Source of the DNA: Bradyrhizobium murdochi | GTDB lineage: Bacteria > Pseudomonadota > Alphaproteobacteria > Rhizobiales > Xanthobacteraceae | NCBI RefSeq assembly: GCF_000472965.1 | Contig: NZ_AXAU01000036.1 | Coordinates: forward strand, 1-37,459 | Length of the DNA: 37,459 bases | Direction of reading: 5' to 3' | Shown: positions 16,701 through 24,386 of the stretch, piece by piece | Numbering within the stretch: position 1 is the first letter of the stretch | Layout: each line of letters begins with the position of its first letter | Notes under the pieces: generated by a model | What the model was told of the DNA's origin: nothing | Database searches by the model: none | What the model saw: the letters and a program-made list of their open reading frames with translations, nothing else | Program-made: the position numbers and the translations under genes

Positions 16701-18218
16701 TCATAGACGCCGCAGCCTAAGCCACGGCGCAGTCACGACCAACCCACCCGCCACTCGATAAAGATGATGCAGCAAAGGATGTCCGGTAACCATCAGCCCG
16801 AGCCACCAGCAGAGGGCGCCGACGCCGCCTGCAGCGACCAGGCCGACGAAGGATGGTACGATGCTCGCTTCAATGAGCGCCGCGCAGACCATCACCCCTG
16901 AAGCGGTGATAGCCGTCACCACGGCGCTTTTCAGCAGAGCACGAGAGAGCTGTTTCGGTTCAAAAGTAAGCCGTCGACCGATGAAATACAAAGCCACCGC
17001 AGCCTGGAACGGGAGGGTCAACAATGCTGATGCTGCCACGGCTTCGGCCCCAAAGAAAGCCGCGCACAGAATGACGAGAAGCGATGGTGGCAGGGAGATC
17101 AAAGACGAAGTTAGCGCATCGCGCACGCTTCCAGTAGCCACCAGCGTGGGATAGCTCAAACAGGCCGCGAACAAAGCCAAATTCGCAACGCAGAGAAAGC
17201 GAACCAGAGGCACGATTTCCAGCCAGCTCTGACCGAGCAAGATCAGAATGATCGGATGTGCCATGATCGCGATGAAGAGCAGAAAAGGCCATTGCACAAC
17301 CGAAAGCAGCTCAACCGCGTCAAGATAGGCCCCCCTCAAATTCGATGCATCTTTGCTCCTCGATACAAGGGCGGGCATGATGATGGGATTCAAGACCTGC
17401 ACAACGAGCTTGTCGAAAACCTGAGTTATACTCGTGGCACGGCTGTACAAGCCGACAGAGGCAAAGTCGAGAATCTTCGCCAAAAACAACTGCGGCGACA
17501 GGTTGTACAGCACGTTGATGACGCTTACGCCGCTGGAATACAGGCCAAAGCCTACGACATCGCGGAACTGTGCAACCGAAGGCCTGAACGCGCCGAAATC
17601 GCGATGCTGTCTCAGCAACATGATAGTCAAGACCACGTTGCCCGCTACGCCGCCCCACACCGGCGCCATAAAGCCAAAGTTCAACATTGCAAGAACAATG
17701 GATACCGCGGCCGCAACGACGCCGGATGCAAGATTGCAAATGGCGAGCTTTCCAAACTCCATATCACGGCGAAACAGACCGGTAATCGTTCCAGAGAATG
17801 GTACAAGCAGGAAGTTCAGCGCCGAGACCGCGATCCCTTTCTGCAAACTTTCCTGCTCGAACAATTGTGACAGAACGCCCGAAAGTGCGAGCAGCGCCAG
17901 TCCGACAAGTGCCGAAATTCCAAACGTGACCGTAAAAGCAGTCTGCACACTGGCGCGCGACAACTCGCGCTTCTGAATCAGGTAATTGGCACCTCCGAAC
18001 TCCTGGAAGGACGCGGCAACGACTGCCGTCGCAGCATTGACGACCGCATAGATACCGAACTCAGCGGGCGTCAGCAGACGTGCCAGCACGGCAACCGTGA
18101 CCAAGAACAGCACAAGATTGCCGTACCGTTCGATCGCGGAAAAAATGATCGAACGGTGCACCGAGCGTTGCGAACCTGGCGCGACGCTTGACGGATCGGG
18201 CTGATCGAGGCCGCTCAT
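16701..18218 (-). CDS. Wzx-type polysaccharide flippase
   Basis: 505-residue polytopic membrane protein of the MOP superfamily, with about 12-14 hydrophobic segments. The N-terminus has SIIFSAIERYGNLVLFLVTV then LARLLTPAEFGIYAVVNA, a hallmark of RfbX/WzxC proteins. It moves the undecaprenyl-linked repeat unit to the periplasmic face, where the polymerase at 3643-5001 would act. ATG 18218 is 3 nt after the stop of the oxidoreductase gene, so the two are one transcript and possibly coupled. The next gene (acetyltransferase) starts 37 bp after its stop. Confidence 0.88.
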   Translation of the reverse strand: MSGLDQPDPSSVAPGSQRSVHRSIIFSAIERYGNLVLFLVTVAVLARLLTPAEFGIYAVVNAATAVVAASFQEFGGANYLIQKRELSRASVQTAFTVTFGISALVGLALLALSGVLSQLFEQESLQKGIAVSALNFLLVPFSGTITGLFRRDMEFGKLAICNLASGVVAAAVSIVLAMLNFGFMAPVWGGVAGNVVLTIMLLRQHRDFGAFRPSVAQFRDVVGFGLYSSGVSVINVLYNLSPQLFLAKILDFASVGLYSRATSITQVFDKLVVQVLNPIIMPALVSRSKDASNLRGAYLDAVELLSVVQWPFLLFIAIMAHPIILILLGQSWLEIVPLVRFLCVANLALFAACLSYPTLVATGSVRDALTSSLISLPPSLLVILCAAFFGAEAVAASALLTLPFQAAVALYFIGRRLTFEPKQLSRALLKSAVVTAITASGVMVCAALIEASIVPSFVGLVAAGGVGALCWWLGLMVTGHPLLHHLYRVAGGLVVTAPWLRLRRL

Positions 18219-18221
18219 GTA

Positions 18222-19283
18222 TCAGGCCATGGCTCTGACCGGCCTTACTGGGCTTCGCCTTCCCGTCAGCGGAACGGGACGGCCCTGCTCGGCTATCGAA
18301 CGTGATGCCGCCTCGAGAATTTCAACCACGCGCAGGCCCGACATGCCGCCGGAGATTGGCGGCGATCCTGTACGCACGCAATCGATAAAATGCTCGATCT
18401 CGGTCTGCAGTGCCTCCTTCGCAGAGATATGAGGCGCCCACATGTCACCGGCGCGATATCCGATCCGGAATTGATGGGCATTTTCGGACGAGCCGCTGAG
18501 GGTAATGCCCTTGTCGTAGACCTTGATTTTTTCGCTCGGCTCAAGATCGTCATAGACGATCATCTTCTTGCTGCCGCCTACAAAAGTTTGACGAACCTTG
18601 ATGGGGGAGAGCCAGTTAACGCTCACATGAGCCACGCATTTGCTATCAAAGAACAGCGTGATATGGGCCATGTTCTCCGGTGTGCCGGTCACATGGCACG
18701 ACCCCGTCGCCGAGACAGCCACAGGATCCTCATTCAGAATATATTGAATGATCGATAGATCATGGACCGCCAGGTCCCAAATGACATTGACATCACTTTG
18801 GAACAGCCCAAGGCTTGAGCGCGTACTGTCGTAGTAATAGATGTCGCCGAGTTCGTCCTTTTGCACGAGCTCGCGTATCTTCTGAACCGCCGGCGTATAG
18901 AGAAAGGTGTGGTCGACCATCAGCGTCAACCCGCGCCGATCGGCCTCGTCGATAAGTCGGCGCACCAATTCCGCGCTTGGCGCCATTGGCTTCTCCACCA
19001 GAACATGCTTGCCGGCCCTGAGAGCCGAAAGTGCCAATTCGTAGTGTGTTCGCACTGGCGTAGCGATGGCGATTGCATCGATGCTCGGATCCTTGAGCAG
19101 GTCCTCATAGCAGCCAGTGGTGGCCACGCCCGGATAGAGGCGCTCGCTCGCCGCGCGCTTCTCCGGATCAAAGTCGGCGACGCCGACGAGGCGAGCGGAT
19201 GGGTTACTGACGAAGTTGCGTACAAGATTCGGCCCCCAATAGCCGTATCCAACGACGCCTATACCAATGCGGCTATCTTGCAT
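18222..19283 (-). CDS. Gfo/Idh/MocA-family sugar oxidoreductase (WlbA/WbpB-like)
   Basis: 353 residues. NAD-binding motif GIGVVGYGYWGPNLVRNF at the N-terminus, then AIATPVRTHYELALSALRAG, HVLVEKPMAP (EKP motif) and LMVDHTFLYTPAVQKI. The C-terminal half is the beta-sheet substrate domain. Such enzymes oxidise a nucleotide sugar at C3, giving the ketone that a DegT enzyme aminates. GAGGA lies 6 nt before ATG 19283. It leads a four-gene set: oxidoreductase, wzx, acetyltransferase, aminotransferase. Substrate specificity (UDP-GlcNAcA or another) is not readable. Confidence 0.88.
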   Translation of the reverse strand: MQDSRIGIGVVGYGYWGPNLVRNFVSNPSARLVGVADFDPEKRAASERLYPGVATTGCYEDLLKDPSIDAIAIATPVRTHYELALSALRAGKHVLVEKPMAPSAELVRRLIDEADRRGLTLMVDHTFLYTPAVQKIRELVQKDELGDIYYYDSTRSSLGLFQSDVNVIWDLAVHDLSIIQYILNEDPVAVSATGSCHVTGTPENMAHITLFFDSKCVAHVSVNWLSPIKVRQTFVGGSKKMIVYDDLEPSEKIKVYDKGITLSGSSENAHQFRIGYRAGDMWAPHISAKEALQTEIEHFIDCVRTGSPPISGGMSGLRVVEILEAASRSIAEQGRPVPLTGRRSPVRPVRAMA

Positions 19284-19530
19284 GAGCTGTCCTCGATTCC
19301 TTTACTTCCGTGCCTTGCTCCGGCTCGCGGCACCGCAGTGGGCGCCCGTCGAGATGGTAGATTTGCGACCAGCGACCGCGCTAAGGCAGCCGGCGTTGCC
19401 GAAGGCCTCTCAGCGCATAGTTCACCAAGATCGAATTTCGTGACGGCTCACTCGCGACCGCACCCACCGCAAGTCGAAGGCCAACATTTGAACTTGTCTT
19501 CATGCAATGACCGCCATGCAATAATTGCGC

Positions 19531-20955
19531 TCAGTATTCGCGGATACTTTCGTCCAATCCGCGGAGCAAGGGATAGAGGAAGTAAGAGATCACACTACGT
19601 TGCCCGACTTTCATTTCTGCCGTAACGGCCATGCCGGGGATCAACTGCGTACGGGCTGAGGGCAGCCGAAGTTGCACGTCGGACAAATCGATCAGTACGC
19701 GGTAATAGGGAACTGTCGTGCGACGCGCAGCTTCGGCTTTAGGATCTGGCGCAAAGGAGTCCTGGCTGATGACGCGGACCGTTCCTGTTCCCGTCCCGTA
19801 TTTCTGGAAGGGGAATGGCTCGAACTTGATCCGCACCGGCTGGCCTACAGATATTTGCCCGACATCCCTGCCCTCGACGTTGACCTCCGCCTGAAGCGGT
19901 ACATCCCGCGGGACAAGCACAAAAAGCGTTTCCGCTTCACGCACGACCGAACCGATCGTACGGCTGGCGATCTCCAGCACGATAGCGTCTGCCGGGGCCC
20001 TTAATACGATTAGTTGTCGGCGCAGTTCGACTTTCTTCAACTCTTCCGCAGCGCTATCTCGCTTTGTCAGCGTCTCGACAAGGTCCTGGTACGCCGTGCG
20101 GCGAAAATCCTCGGCGAACACTTTCTGATCGGCTCGTGCTTTGTCCACCCGATGCGCGTAATCGGCGATATTGCCGCGTACGCGAGCCAGATTGCTCTCG
20201 ACTTCGAGGCGTGCATCGCGGGAAAGCAGGAAATTCAGCTTTGATCCGACTTCCTTGGCCATTAACGTGCTGCGCATTGCCTCGATCGACTGCATGTTAT
20301 CAAGCCGCTGCACCAGGACTGCTTCTTCGCTCTGCGCTGTTTTCAAATTGGCCTGAGCGGAAGCGATCTGCGCATCAAAATTCTGCATCTGCGCCTCGCG
20401 AGCCGACTTCCTTTGAAGGAACATCTTTCGCTGCAAGACGGCATCGGCGTCACCGAGGTCAGTTACGATATAATCGGTGCCAGCCAACTCAGCTCTCAGA
20501 CGCGCAATCGATGCATCGAAAGCGGCAACCCTGTTTCGCAACTGGTCGTGGTCCGCCTGCGAGAATGTCGGATCGAGCGTCGCCAGCAGGTCACCGCGGT
20601 TTACCCGATCGCCGGCCTTGACATGGATATCCCGGATAACCGAGGTCTCCAGCGGCTGCACCACGAGGTTGGGACGCATGGTAACCAGCTTGCCTTGGGC
20701 CGTCACAATCATGTCAACCTGTGACACCGTGGCCCAGGTAACCGCAGCTACGATTAGTGCAAGAACGCAATAGAGCGTTAGCCGTGCGAAACGCGGCGGC
20801 GACCGTTCCTCTACTTCGATTGCATCGGACTGAAATTCGGCGATCAGGCGCGGTTGCCGGGAGGCCCTGAACAGCCTTCCCCGACGCCGCTCAACCTTTC
20901 GGGGCTGCGCCAACTTATCCGCTTTCGCGATGGCTCGCGGTTTCTCCGTCTTCAT
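19531..20955 (-). CDS. prsE: HlyD-family type I secretion adaptor (PrsE-like)
   Basis: 474-residue membrane-fusion protein that bridges the inner-membrane ABC exporter and the TolC-type channel. One N-terminal transmembrane helix (LTLYCVLALIVAAVTW) follows a basic cytoplasmic tail. Then come the lipoyl half-motif RPNLVVQPLETSVIRDIHVK with VKAGDRVNRGDLLATLDPTF, a long coiled coil (about residues 130-320), and the second lipoyl half LRQLIVLRAPADAIVLEIA. RVISQDSFAPDP and the end IPGMAVTAEMKVGQRSVISY close the HlyD C-terminal domain. ATG 20955 overlaps the ABC gene stop as ATGA. An outer-membrane channel is not in the window. Confidence 0.9.
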   Translation of the reverse strand: MKTEKPRAIAKADKLAQPRKVERRRGRLFRASRQPRLIAEFQSDAIEVEERSPPRFARLTLYCVLALIVAAVTWATVSQVDMIVTAQGKLVTMRPNLVVQPLETSVIRDIHVKAGDRVNRGDLLATLDPTFSQADHDQLRNRVAAFDASIARLRAELAGTDYIVTDLGDADAVLQRKMFLQRKSAREAQMQNFDAQIASAQANLKTAQSEEAVLVQRLDNMQSIEAMRSTLMAKEVGSKLNFLLSRDARLEVESNLARVRGNIADYAHRVDKARADQKVFAEDFRRTAYQDLVETLTKRDSAAEELKKVELRRQLIVLRAPADAIVLEIASRTIGSVVREAETLFVLVPRDVPLQAEVNVEGRDVGQISVGQPVRIKFEPFPFQKYGTGTGTVRVISQDSFAPDPKAEAARRTTVPYYRVLIDLSDVQLRLPSARTQLIPGMAVTAEMKVGQRSVISYFLYPLLRGLDESIREY

Positions 20956-23168
20956 GCGATTTGCTTCGTCTGCTGGTTCCAGAGATGCCGGTAGATGGTG
21001 CACTTCGAAAGCAAATGATCGTGACGATCCACGTCAACGATTTGACCGCGGTCGATCACCAGGATTTCGTTGGCATCCGCGAGCATCGACAGTCGATGGG
21101 AAACGATAATAACGGTCCGTCCTTCGGCGATCCGCCGTAAGTTGCGGCGGATGATCATCTCGCTCTCGGAATCGAGCGCACTGGTCGCCTCATCGAGAAT
21201 GAGAATACGGGGGTCGGTGATAAGTGCCCGAGCGATCGCAAGGCGTTGCTTCTGACCGCCCGACAGGTTTGAACCGTTCTCTTCAATCATCGTATCGAAG
21301 CCACGCGGCAAGCGCTCGATGAATTCGTCGGCGCCGGCGAGCTGCGCGGCCCTTACTACTTCGGCAAACGTCGCATCGCGCTTCACGCAGGCGATGTTGT
21401 CTCGAACCGTACCTCGAAACAGAAAACTGTCCTGCAGAACTACGCCGAGGTTCCGGCGCAGATGCTCGAGCTCGAGCTCCCGGGAATCGTAGCCGTCGAT
21501 CCGCAGCAAGCCCTGCTGCACCGGATACATTCCAGCAATCAGGCGCGTGAGCGTTGTCTTGCCCGAGCCGCTTCGGCCGACTATTCCGAATACCGAACCG
21601 GGCGCAATCGAGAACGACACGTCATTCAATGCCGGCGCACCTTCGGCACCGTACCGAAAGGAGACGTTTTCGAACTCGATTTTCCCGGTCAGATCCGGCC
21701 GCAATCCGTCGCGGTTGCCGTCCCTTTCCGGCTTTTGGTTCATCACCTCGCCTAGCATTTTAACGGCCAAGGCGACTTCCTGATATTCGTGAACCATGGT
21801 GACCATTTGAACCAGCGGCCCAGAAACCCGCCCCGCTAGCATATTGAAGGCTACCAGTGCGCCGATGGTCAGTTCGCCGCTAAAGACGTCGAGCGCACCC
21901 AGGCCAATGATCCCAAGCGTCATCATCTTCTCGAGAAATCCGGTGACTGCCTGGGCGGCCGCTGAAATCCTCTCGACTCCGAAACGCATGGACACCGCTT
22001 GTGCGCAGCGGTCATCCCAAGTCTTGCCCTGCAATGGCTCCATGGCCAGCGACTTCACTGTGCGCATGCCGTGTACGGTCTCGACCAGCAGCGCCTGCCG
22101 CGCCCCCTCCGCTTGGTATAGATCATAGAGTCGCCGGCGAAACGGCCCCATCAACAAGGCAACAACGAGACCGCTGACAGCGGTGAAGGCCAGAACGACA
22201 GAGGTCAGCTTCAAGCTGTAGAGCGCCAGTACCGGAATGAACACCAATAGCGACAACGCGTCGAGTGTTGTCAGAAAGAGCCGCCCCGTCAGGAATTCAC
22301 GAATTCGCCCCGCCTGCTGCATATGCTTCACGAGAACGCCGGCCGAAATGTGCTCGAAGAACGTTACAGGCAGGCCGAGTAGATGGCCGAATGTCTTGGT
22401 CGCTATTCGGATGTCGACCTTGTTCGTCGCATAGAGCAGCAGGTAGCGCCGCAGGAAACCGAATATCGCATCGAAAGCCAGGGCAGCGGCGGCGCCGGCC
22501 GCCAGCACGTAAAGCGTGGTGAAGCTCTCATGCACCAGGACTTTATCGATGACCAACTGAAAGAAGATGGGGAGCGCGAGACCGAGCGCGTAAAGCAGCA
22601 CGGCACAAATGGCCACATCGGTGAACAGCCGCCACTGACGCAGCAGTTCGGGGACGAACCAGCGAAGCCCAAATTTCTTCCGGCCATCCGACAATATGTT
22701 GTCGCGCTTTATCAGAATGGCGTCCCCCCGCCATCGCGCGCAAAATTGCTCTTGGCCAACGACGAGCGGCTCATTCTGACGCTCGGCAAGCGGGTCAAAA
22801 ACAACAACCGCCGCGATGCCATCAGACATCTCCGCAGCGCGAAGAACGACGACCCAATTGCCGTTCGAGAGGCGGAGCATAACCGGATATGCCTGCCCCA
22901 TCCGGAAGAGAACGCCCCAATCAAGCTGCGCGGCCTGCGCGCGCAGGCCCGCCTCCTTCGCCATCCGAAGCAAGAGGTCGACCGAAGTCGGAGTGCCGTC
23001 GACCGCATAGGCATGCCGCAGGCGCTCGGCTGGCAGATCGATGCCGTGGTGAGTGGCCACCCTGGCTAGGCAGTCTAGTGCGGTCTGTGGACGCGCGTCT
23101 TTCGACGCCGCAATGGGCACTTGCGCCGAGCCAGCGCTATCGGTTTCAGCGGAAATTGCTTGAGACAT
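20952..23168 (-). CDS. prsD: Type I secretion ABC exporter with degenerate C39-like domain (PrsD/HlyB-like)
   Basis: 738-residue permease-ATPase. The N-terminal ~140 residues resemble a C39 peptidase domain, but the catalytic Cys site is replaced (TALDCLARVATHHGI) and the His site reads GNWVVVLR, so it is a non-cleaving C39-like substrate-docking domain as in HlyB. Six transmembrane segments follow, then a complete ATPase: Walker A GIVGRSGSGKTTL, signature LSGGQKQRLAIARA, Walker B ILILDEATSALD and IIVSHRLSML. That domain type exports RTX proteins with uncleaved C-terminal signals. ATG 23168 (MSQAISAE) overlaps the preceding small gene by 23 bp. The likely cargo includes the RTX protein at the right edge of the window. 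Confidence 0.9.
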   Translation of the reverse strand: MSQAISAETDSAGSAQVPIAASKDARPQTALDCLARVATHHGIDLPAERLRHAYAVDGTPTSVDLLLRMAKEAGLRAQAAQLDWGVLFRMGQAYPVMLRLSNGNWVVVLRAAEMSDGIAAVVVFDPLAERQNEPLVVGQEQFCARWRGDAILIKRDNILSDGRKKFGLRWFVPELLRQWRLFTDVAICAVLLYALGLALPIFFQLVIDKVLVHESFTTLYVLAAGAAAALAFDAIFGFLRRYLLLYATNKVDIRIATKTFGHLLGLPVTFFEHISAGVLVKHMQQAGRIREFLTGRLFLTTLDALSLLVFIPVLALYSLKLTSVVLAFTAVSGLVVALLMGPFRRRLYDLYQAEGARQALLVETVHGMRTVKSLAMEPLQGKTWDDRCAQAVSMRFGVERISAAAQAVTGFLEKMMTLGIIGLGALDVFSGELTIGALVAFNMLAGRVSGPLVQMVTMVHEYQEVALAVKMLGEVMNQKPERDGNRDGLRPDLTGKIEFENVSFRYGAEGAPALNDVSFSIAPGSVFGIVGRSGSGKTTLTRLIAGMYPVQQGLLRIDGYDSRELELEHLRRNLGVVLQDSFLFRGTVRDNIACVKRDATFAEVVRAAQLAGADEFIERLPRGFDTMIEENGSNLSGGQKQRLAIARALITDPRILILDEATSALDSESEMIIRRNLRRIAEGRTVIIVSHRLSMLADANEILVIDRGQIVDVDRHDHLLSKCTIYRHLWNQQTKQIA

Positions 23169-23457
23169 TCGGGGACCGTGGGCTGTTCGGAGCGGGTTGG
23201 CCGGTTGGCGAACCCGCTTGTGACGGATCGGTGCGCCGAACTGCGCCAGCGTCGACCAGGCCCTGAAGTGCCTTCTGCATAACCTCGACCGAGTTCGCAA
23301 ACGACTCCACCGAGAAGATCAGTCTTTGACGGAACACCCGTTTCGGCGCGTTGTTTGCGTCCCGTTCCGTCGGTGAAAGGCTGAACAGGTCCACACGCAC
23401 GATCGAGCCGCCCACGGTGATTTCGCCAATCCCGTCCGTAAAGAGTTCCGTGTCCAT
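23146..23457 (-). CDS. Small conserved protein of the type I secretion cassette
   Basis: 103 residues starting MDTELFTDGIGEITVGGSIV. ATG 23457 is chosen for AGGAG 9 nt upstream; the frame stays open to 23661 but the extension has no site. The compact N-terminal part is strand-rich (ITVGGSIVRVDLFSLSPTER, RQRLIFSVESFANSVEVMQK), and the last ~35 residues are a Pro/Ser-rich tail. I recall similar small proteins beside rhizobial type I exporters but know no function. It overlaps the ABC gene start by 23 bp, so co-translation is likely. It may be a substrate chaperone or assembly factor; this is inference. Confidence 0.75.
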   Translation of the reverse strand: MDTELFTDGIGEITVGGSIVRVDLFSLSPTERDANNAPKRVFRQRLIFSVESFANSVEVMQKALQGLVDAGAVRRTDPSQAGSPTGQPAPNSPRSPNVSSNFR

Positions 23458-23968
23458 TGTGGTGACTCCTATGCTGCCAATTCTGGCCTGAAGATCAATG
23501 CCATAGCTTGTCCAATTGAAGTCGTCGGGAGACATACTCGAACCGCCGCAGGCCAAGCGCCCGTGTCTCCGGCCGAATCGGAGAGTCTTGAGAATACATG
23601 GGCAAGCATTTGAATCGGCACGACAACAAAATCCGAAGCGGTTGGTGAAAATAATTCGCATTTAATATCCGTTTAAAAGCTCCCGTCAATTCGATTCTAA
23701 AATTAAATGAAGCGTCGATGGCTCCGTGTCGCTGGGAGAATCCGAATCGAACCGGATCGCCGGGCGCTTTCCTACGTTGCATTCGAGCCTTGATCACCAT
23801 TTAACCCTCTGGCGGAATTCCCGAAATTAACAATGGTCGCTCTACTTCCGATCTGCCGCAGGATGCGGGAAAACAACCTAGGGTTCCAGAAATAACCTTT
23901 TGAGCGTCTATCAAGCTTAATCTTGGGGACCTGTTGCAGTCGATTGGGCTCTCGCTAAGTTGCAGCAC
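23458..23968. promoter_or_regulatory. Leader region of the type I secretion operon with ATTTAATT box
   Basis: About 510 bases without a supported gene. The minus strand carries TCATTTAATTT at 23710-23700, identical over 11 bases to the box before exoP. A further AT-rich run (GCATTTAATATCCGTTTAAA) lies at 23659-23678. The region likely holds the promoter for the minus-strand secretion operon. Confidence 0.4.
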
Positions 23969-24133
23969 ATGCCAAAGCGCGATAGGCCGCACATGAAGGA
24001 TGATCTGACGGTTCGTTACGAGGAAATTCTCCGCCTGCGAGAAGAACTCGAGAGGCTGCTCGCCCGGTCAAAACAACCACATTCCCGGAAAAAATCGAAT
24101 TCGCGCAAAACCCCTAACCCCTCGCGCGATTGA
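23969..24133 (+). CDS. Possible small basic protein
   Basis: 54-codon frame, ATG 23969 to TGA 24131-24133. An internal ATG (MKDDLTVRYEEILRLREELE) opens a short helical, coiled-coil-like segment, then a Lys/Arg/Ser-rich tail (SRKKSNSRKTPNPS). The amphipathic start and stop-free frame look coding, but there is no clear ribosome binding site, and I recognise no family. It lies alone between the secretion operon and exoP. Confidence 0.35.
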   Translation: MPKRDRPHMKDDLTVRYEEILRLREELERLLARSKQPHSRKKSNSRKTPNPSRD

Positions 24134-24343
24134 ACCGCCATATTCCCCGAACAACGGCTATCCCGCAAACCGTGCCGGGCGCGTTGCAGCGGAGCTTAGC
24201 TTGTCCCAAGCGGTGCCGGCCGTGTTCATGGATGGTACTTCAGATCCGCGACGGATGGTCACGCCACCCGAATTCAATCCGCCTCACCTCTTTTGGTCCA
24301 TGCCTTTGAGCCACAGCGTATTGGAAGCGTCACATTAACTACC

Positions 24344-24359
24344 ATCATTTAATTTGGAC
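24344..24359 (+). promoter_or_regulatory. ATTTAATT box upstream of exoP
   Basis: ATCATTTAATTTGGAC, 27 nt before the first ATG of exoP. It matches the aminotransferase leader box (minus strand, 16110-16095) at 14 of 16 positions and the secretion-operon box over TCATTTAATTT. Confidence 0.45.
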
Positions 24360-24386
24360 AGCAGATTTCTTTCCTGTTATATTTAA

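Noticed and set aside
21000..23300. Active C39 peptidase (bacteriocin-type exporter)
   Set aside because: The catalytic Cys and His sites do not match the C39 motifs, so the domain is the non-cleaving C39-like type and the exporter is of the RTX class.
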